Shown here in pieces: positions 58,024 through 64,000 of a stretch of DNA of 64,000 nt. The DNA lies in NCBI GenBank assembly GCA_002914805.1, contig JXTB01000017.1:401560-465559 (forward strand), read 5' to 3'. The notes beneath the pieces were generated by a model, which was not told the DNA's origin, searched no databases, and saw only the letters and a program-made list of their open reading frames with translations. The first letter of the stretch is position 1; every line of letters starts with the position of its first letter. The translations under genes were made by a program, and so were the position numbers. Source of the DNA: Parasponia andersonii. Its lineage: Eukaryota; Streptophyta; Magnoliopsida; Rosales; Cannabaceae.

Positions 58024-58700
58024 GAATGAATGTCAATGAGGAAGGGAAAATTCAGACATTGGATTGATCATAATGTAGCAGCGGGAATTTTGGACCCCCT
58101 TCTAAAGGAAGTGGCTCCAAACATAAGCGGCAGTTCCGGCTGGCATTTGGAATAAGAAAAAAAGAAAAAAGAACCTGTGGGTTGGGAATCAGGCCGCCGG
58201 AGATGCGGCGGCGGCGGTGGCGATGTGGAAAGAAATATTTGGGTTGTTCTTTTTGGGGGAGGAGTCTACTTAAGGCTGAATTTTGAAGATACAGCCATTG
58301 TGTTATGTTATTTTGGTGTTGGAAGCGGCAGGTACTTGTACATTCAGGGGTGAAGGGGTGGGGATGCAAAGTTGGATTCTGGTATTTTTTTTTTTAATTT
58401 TTCTTTTTTTTCATTGGGTGAAATTTTTGTGGTAATCAATGGAATGTGAAGATTTGAAAAAATAGGTACAGGGAAACAGAGGGATAATGTTTCCGCTGAG
58501 ACAGGAATCAAATTGGGGAAGGAGTCTACGAAATAAGTGTACAGCCTTATAGAAAAATGTTGGATAGTTTATTAATTTTTATGATTTCTTTTTTGGTGAG
58601 CCTTTTTTTTTTCCCCCAAAACTGTCTTTGAATCACATTGCCCAAGAGTAGAGGGCATCGGAAACTCTCTCTCCCCCCACTTTTATTGTCAATAAAAATG
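58024..58700 (+). terminator. PIP5K 3' untranslated region and candidate poly(A) signal
   Basis: AATAAA occurs at 58691-58696 and T-rich tracts at 58385-58415 and 58602-58612. The region includes an unusually GC-rich patch at 58191-58225 (GGCCGCCGG with a run of CGG triplets), which could form a short hairpin. An earlier poly(A) site is possible; none is certain. Confidence 0.45.
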
Positions 58701-61555
58701 GTTCAGTGTGATATAGAAATGGGGTAAATTGGGTTACTTTTGCAGTGAAAGGGAGGCATTGGACATAGAGGAGTTAAGAGAGACATGAAAAGTAGAGAAA
58801 GCTAAGAGAAAGATGCGCTGGCGTTTCTTGTTTTTGCTCACTTTGTTTACTCACTTTTTTCACTCTCGTATGAATATGCAATTTTTTTTCCGAGGCAAAA
58901 AAAGGAAAGAAAATAAGACTCTAGTATGCCTTTAACAACAAATTATGAAATAAATTATTAAAGAACATGGAGATGAAAGAAATGGCTACAAAAAGAAAGC
59001 AAGACATCATTGACCATTGACCAACATCGGGTCCTCTTCCATACAATAGAGCAAAGAATCCTGCCGTACGCGTGGTGGGATCTGATAAGTCAGGAGCCTG
59101 AAGCTGTTATTCCTAAGAAATTGGGAGGGTAGTTTGGTCATTCCGAAGAAAAAAGGTAATTTATCAAGTTTCTAGAGTCTCGTGCAAGGTTTTGTACCGC
59201 AGAGGTCAAAGTTAGGTTCAGATGGAAGGCAGGGGTCGGAGCCGAACCCTTAATGAACAGTTTGCACCTCATTATCTTGTTTTTTTTGGGGAGTTTCTTG
59301 TGTCCGTTAGCTCAGACCTATGGCACGGGTCTGTTCCCACACTGACTAATGACTATGGTTTGGCCCATGCCCTAATTGCTAGTAATAGTATTTGTAATAG
59401 TGTTCATCAATATAGTTCCTATTCTAACCCGCCCTCTTCTTGCATAGTTGCATGTTGTTTTATGGAAATTTGCATGTCCACGTTACTTTTAAGCTACGGT
59501 ATTCTATAACTTTGCTTGACAATTTACGAAATTTAAGATATGGTAAATACTTAATCAATATGAGGCTCAATATAGAACCCATTCTACTGTGGGACTCAGC
59601 ACCAATTAATGTTCAAGAAAAGAGAAACTACTAAGTTTATGTTTACTCATAATTGCTTAGCACAAGCCCTTGATGTAGGTTGCAACGTTGAAAGGAACAA
59701 TCTTTTTTTTTTGATGAAATGAAATGAACAATCGTAGCCGTGACAAATTATTCAATCACAACTTGCAAATAAATGGGATATTTATCCATTAAAAAAAAAT
59801 GGAGTTATGATTTGAAGCACAAATCAGCTATCTAAAACTATAAAAAGATACTAGACTAGGTCACACTTAAAGTGTCACTTAATCCAACATGTATAAATTT
59901 TAACGGAGGTCGGATTTTAAGTCATCAGGTTTAAGTTTCCCATTTTAATGTGTGAATTGTGAAGTATGTATTTGCAAAGAAATATGCAAACTAAATATTT
60001 AGAATATAAGCGTCGAGATTTTAGAACACATAACTACCTGTATATAAATAATCAACACGTATGAAGGGTTGAATTTGTTAATGAAAATTGAAGTCTTTAT
60101 TCTTATTTGTCTTGCTATTCTCCGGATCAACGAGTGATTGATGATGAATAATTTTTCAGTATTGTGTGCAGATCAACAAGATTAGAGTTGCACTATGCTT
60201 AGTATTCTTGCCAAAATCAATAAAGCTTAGGAAATTTGACATTTGACTATGATTGGTGGTCTTTCGTGGACACTCCCTCTGCATTACTTTGGGGACATTA
60301 CTTTTATTTTTTTTATTTTTATTTTTTTTGAATTCATATTTTTGCTAATCTAATAATACTTTACTTATGATCTTAATTTTTATTCTTTTTTTAATTGAAA
60401 AAAGAAAAGGCAGGTCAAATTTATTAGTTCTTAAAAATATATACAAAAAAAAAAATCAAATCCTAAGATTATTATCATTTTTTTTTTGGAAGGAACCTAA
60501 GAAATTGTTTTAGTAGATCATGCAAACCATTTTGTTAGAGATAAATAAAAGGAAGTGGTCGGCGACTATTAAAAGAATAAAAGATTGACCAATATTTCAC
60601 ATCACTAGTCTGATTCCACTCTTAGAGTCACAGTCATGGAAATAAAACATATTCCAATCTGAAACATTTTGAAAAATCTCAAGATGAACTTTTCTTAATT
60701 TGAAAAAAAAAAAAAATAAAAACAATAAAATAAATGACTTACGAATATCTTTTTACTACTGTTAAGTGCGTTCGATTCTAATAAATTCAACTGTCAATCT
60801 GAACCTATTTAATACGCTTATTACAATTTGAAAATTTGTCTCTTCCACGAAGAATGGTCCCCACAATATGAAGGAAAAATTTGGTTAGTGAAGCTTCTAC
60901 CCGTGCAAATTTCTCCTCTATCGTACAATTCTAATTCTTCCTTCAATTTTGATGTCTAGTTTTATTTGTCCAACTAATAGAGTGATTCTGTATAGTTTAT
61001 TTCTCTTTTTTCGAGAGTTAAGTGATTGGGAGTCTTTATTAAATATTTCTCTTTTTTCGAGACTAAAAAGATCGGGAGTCTTTATTAAATATTGCCACAA
61101 TTTACCAAAATAACATTCAAAATGCAATCTCGGACAATCTTAAGTAAATTTGGTCTGTTTTGAATTTAAGATATATATATATTTTTAAAATTTGAGCTTA
61201 ATTAATAACATCTATTTATTATAAAGAAATAAAAATAACTTATGCACCATTAGAGTTGAACTCCCGTCTTAATACCCAAATATCACCCCACCCCATCCTT
61301 TATAGTGAGCTAGTGAGCAGATTTAGGAGATAATTTGTGTATAGAATGAACAACCATATTCCCAAGCTTAGAATAGACCATATGACACAAACTCCTAGTA
61401 TAAATACAATGTGTGTTTGTTTTATTTTTATTGTCTCTTTTGTTCTTTTGAGTTTTTACTGACTTAAACATTAAAGTACCTTATATATGATAACCACCAC
61501 CTTGTAATTCTGGTGCTAAAGTTAGATGATACCTAGAAATAGTGAAGATATGTAG
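58701..61555. other. Intergenic, no gene recognised
   Basis: AT-rich. A short exact duplication of about 55 bases with CTCTTTTTTCGAGA and GGGAGTCTTTATTAAATATT lies at about 61000-61095. Open frames such as 59222-59509 show no recognisable domain. Confidence 0.55.
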
Positions 61556-62387
61556 TGTGGGATCCGTTCCTAAATCATACACTACGTAGACGATTAAGTG
61601 GCAGAACAGGTCATAAATGGGGCACACCGTCTGACACGTGTCCAGAGTGACTAATTAAAGGCCACACGAGTCGCACGTGGTACCGCATGGGCCCATGGAC
61701 TGTTCGAGGCTAGGGCCGAGCCCATCCTAGACCCTGGATGGACTCGGCCCAGTCCGATTCTTACCTCGACAGCTGAGGGTCGGGAGACTCATGGGTCTTC
61801 CACCAGAGTACAGTGGGAAGCAACTCACAGCTCCAGTCCCAGACAGAGCATTTAATGCGATCCTGAGTAGGTATGCGCATTGGACAAACCGTCCTGACAA
61901 AACGGCGGTTTGTCAAAATCTCGCCCCTGACAGGCTTGAGCCATAGGAGAAGGTAGAAACTAGGCCACGACGATGCAGAGAGAATCACAGTAATCTCGGC
62001 CTGTGATCTCTGGAGTAAGTCCTGATGAGAAAAGGTACTCGGTCCTGGGATTGAGAACCATGAGGTTCACAGTTCCAGGACTATATATATGAGCCATGCG
62101 TCCCCGAAAAGGAGAGGAATTTACGCGTACAAAAAGAAATATTTAAAAGTTTATAAGCAAGAGACAAAGATATACTCATATAGAGAAAAACTAAGTCTTT
62201 GCTACCCTGAATCAAAGATAAGCAAATGACTTAAGTATCGGAGAATCTTTGCAGGTGGCCTCCCCCGCCTCTCTGACCCTGTCTAAAGTCAAAAGTACTT
62301 TGGTATAGCAATGATACGTGGACAGTTGAAAGATACAATATCAGCAGTTTAGAGACACGTGGACAGCTAGTGAAAACCGCTCCAACA
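61556..62387 (+). mobile_element. Solo LTR of the same gypsy family
   Basis: An 832-base LTR beginning TGTGGGATCC and ending CTCCAACA, in + orientation, with no internal element region beside it. It aligns along its length with the reverse complement of 20910-21716. It is flanked by TGTAG (61551-61555) and CGTAG (62388-62392), a 5-base target duplication with one change. A TATA-like CTATATATATGAGCC is near 62081-62095. The LTR palindrome survives as 9-base arms at 61883-61891 and 61906-61914. A solo LTR forms when the two LTRs of a full element recombine and the interior is lost. Confidence 0.85.
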
Positions 62388-62392
62388 CGTAG

Positions 62393-63905
62393 TCATTTGA
62401 AAAATAGCCACAACAATTGGTTTCTTAATTGGATTAGAGAATCTTAAACACTCTCAACTGTAAATAAGGGGCTTGGGTACATTATTTGGGATCACTGAAT
62501 TTTTCCTATGCCCAGAAACTTTGTTGAATTGCAATCTTTCTCATATAGTGCAAAAGCTACTGTGGACATAGTCCATTCAAGTATTGCAATTTGTGTTTGA
62601 CTCTGTGATCAATTCATTCGACCATCTTGAGTTGACAAAACCTCTTTTAAAATGAATTTTTGATAAACTTACTTTGGCTTATAATTTAAAAAAGATTGAA
62701 ACCCATGACTTCAATTTCTTTCATCTACTGGGTCTTTGCAATGATTTTCATTCACATTGTTTGTTCTAAATGTGAAAATGGGATGTGGATCCCGTCAGGT
62801 CTAGAGGTGAGGCTCCCGTTTTTTTATTTTTATTTTTTTATCTTTTGTTCTTGCATTGGTTACAATTCATGGTTCCTATATAAGAAAAACCTACGAGGCA
62901 TGAAAATTGATATTTAGTTTTATCAACAATTGTTATATCACTCTATGCTAATAAAGTTAATTTAATGTGTCAGCTCCACAAGTTGGTTCCACAGTTGTTG
63001 TTGATGCTAATCATGGATTAAAATGTTACGATATTTGTCGACATTGTAGTGACAATATCTGTATTTTGAAATCTTAACGTCGATGTAGAGTAGAAAGATA
63101 TTTTTTCTCTTGTATCCGTGAAATATCCGTAAAATATTGACAATATTGAGAATATGTCGATATTGGTAAAATGTCGATAAAAAATTAGCTAATATTAAGA
63201 TATTTATGAATATTATCGTGTCAATATCATCGACATTTTGAAATGTTGACACAAATGTCGAATTTTTTTCTAGGCCTTTTTTGTTAATAGAAAATGGTAG
63301 TAAAGAATACAAAAATAAATTATAGTTCTCTCTCTACTATTTATCGACAAAGTTTTGAAATTACTTGTATTTAATGAAAATGTTTACACTAATTGTATCT
63401 ATTATTTTGGAATCTCTATGAAGGACTCTCGTAACTTTTGAAAGAAATTTTGGCCAAGATGAGAATTTTTCATATAACTTTCAACCTCATTGAAACTCGT
63501 TTTGGTATTGAATGTATTTGAACTGTTCTATACTATCAATGATTTTTATTTATTTTCAATGTAATTTAAAACTAGTTATAATTTGTAAAATATTTATATG
63601 AGATGTATTAAATAAAATAGTGTGATATATATTCTGATTTTAAAATTGTTCTATAAAATAAAATTCGATCTTTTTTCTACTATATACGTATATTTTATTG
63701 TCTTATAAATATAAATATGTTTTATTTTTTAATAAAATTTGTATAAATTATACAATATCACTTGTTTTAATATTTTTTAGAATTTTGTTTAAAAATTTTG
63801 AGTTTTAAGATAAAAATCTATATTTTCTTAGAATATCTGTAAAATAAATCTTCGACATATATCAAAGACAGACGATATTATATATAGATATATATATATA
63901 TATAT
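62393..63905. other. Intergenic with degenerate TGTCGATATT-rich patch
   Basis: No gene recognised. At about 63025-63265 short words such as TGTCGATATT, AATATTGACAATATTG and CATCGACATTTTG recur irregularly on both strands, resembling a decayed dispersed repeat. A TA microsatellite at 63883-63905 precedes the last MITE. Confidence 0.5.
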
Positions 63906-64000
63906 GGGCACCAATCCAGTAGGTATTTTTCTTTTTTACCTATGCATAGATAATTTGGCCAATAAAAATTTAGCATGCATATTTTTTTATTGTAAAAAAT
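63906..64000 (-). mobile_element. MITE in a (TA)n tract, copy E (cut by window end)
   Basis: Begins GGGCACCAATCCAGTAGGTA then ACCTATGCATAG, and continues into the reverse complement of the right half of the other copies (TTGGCCAATAAAAATTTAGC). It is therefore inserted in the opposite orientation to copies A to C. Its outer end abuts TA repeats. The other end lies outside the window. Confidence 0.75.

Overview
The window is nuclear DNA of a flowering plant, probably a eudicot. It is AT-rich, its genes are split by GT-AG introns with T-rich acceptors, and the space between genes is filled with small DNA transposons, SINEs and one decayed Ty3/gypsy element. The species cannot be named from the sequence. 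Two assembly gaps are present (4232-4239 and 48106-48569), plus one single N at 16339.

There are two well-supported, apparently intact protein genes, both on the + strand. The first (6923-15646, ten coding exons, 837 codons) encodes an oxysterol-binding-protein-related protein of the plant ORP1 type: an N-terminal PH domain, a coiled coil, an acidic linker with an FFAT-like motif, and a C-terminal lipid-transfer domain. The second (54378-58023, eight coding exons, 788 codons) encodes a phosphatidylinositol-4-phosphate 5-kinase with eight MORN repeats, closest to the Arabidopsis PIP5K9 type. Both products belong to membrane lipid and phosphoinositide biology. They are about 39 kb apart, and nothing in the sequence shows that they are co-regulated.

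Layout. 1-6700: intergenic, with a SINE nested in a MITE-like element, a TA-microsatellite MITE, a LINE 3' end, two adjacent Tourist-like MITEs and a foldback repeat just upstream of the ORP promoter. 6700-15770: ORP gene. 15800-20900: repeats, including a MITE, a degenerate minisatellite and a 350-bp polypurine block. 20910-28893: a decayed minus-strand Tat-type Ty3/gypsy element. It has one 3' LTR, a 3' tandem-repeat region, a gag-pol reading frame broken by stop codons and one frameshift, and a 5' LTR cut short. Chloroplast DNA (end of rps3, rpl16 exon 1 and the start of the rpl16 intron) sits where the rest of the LTR and the primer binding site should be. 28900-53700: a gene-poor block with a 2.2-kb Mutator-like element, two more SINEs, MITEs, several local duplications, a second foldback copy and an orphan G-box-rich, GC-richer segment near 45300-45600. 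53740-58700: PIP5K gene. 58700-64000: intergenic, with a solo LTR of the same family as the gypsy element and one more TA-microsatellite MITE running off the right edge.

No novel multi-gene system was found. The most unusual observations are the chloroplast/retrotransposon chimera whose junction falls in the loop of an LTR palindrome, a MITE family found repeatedly inside (TA)n tracts, and three SINEs with clear target-site duplications.
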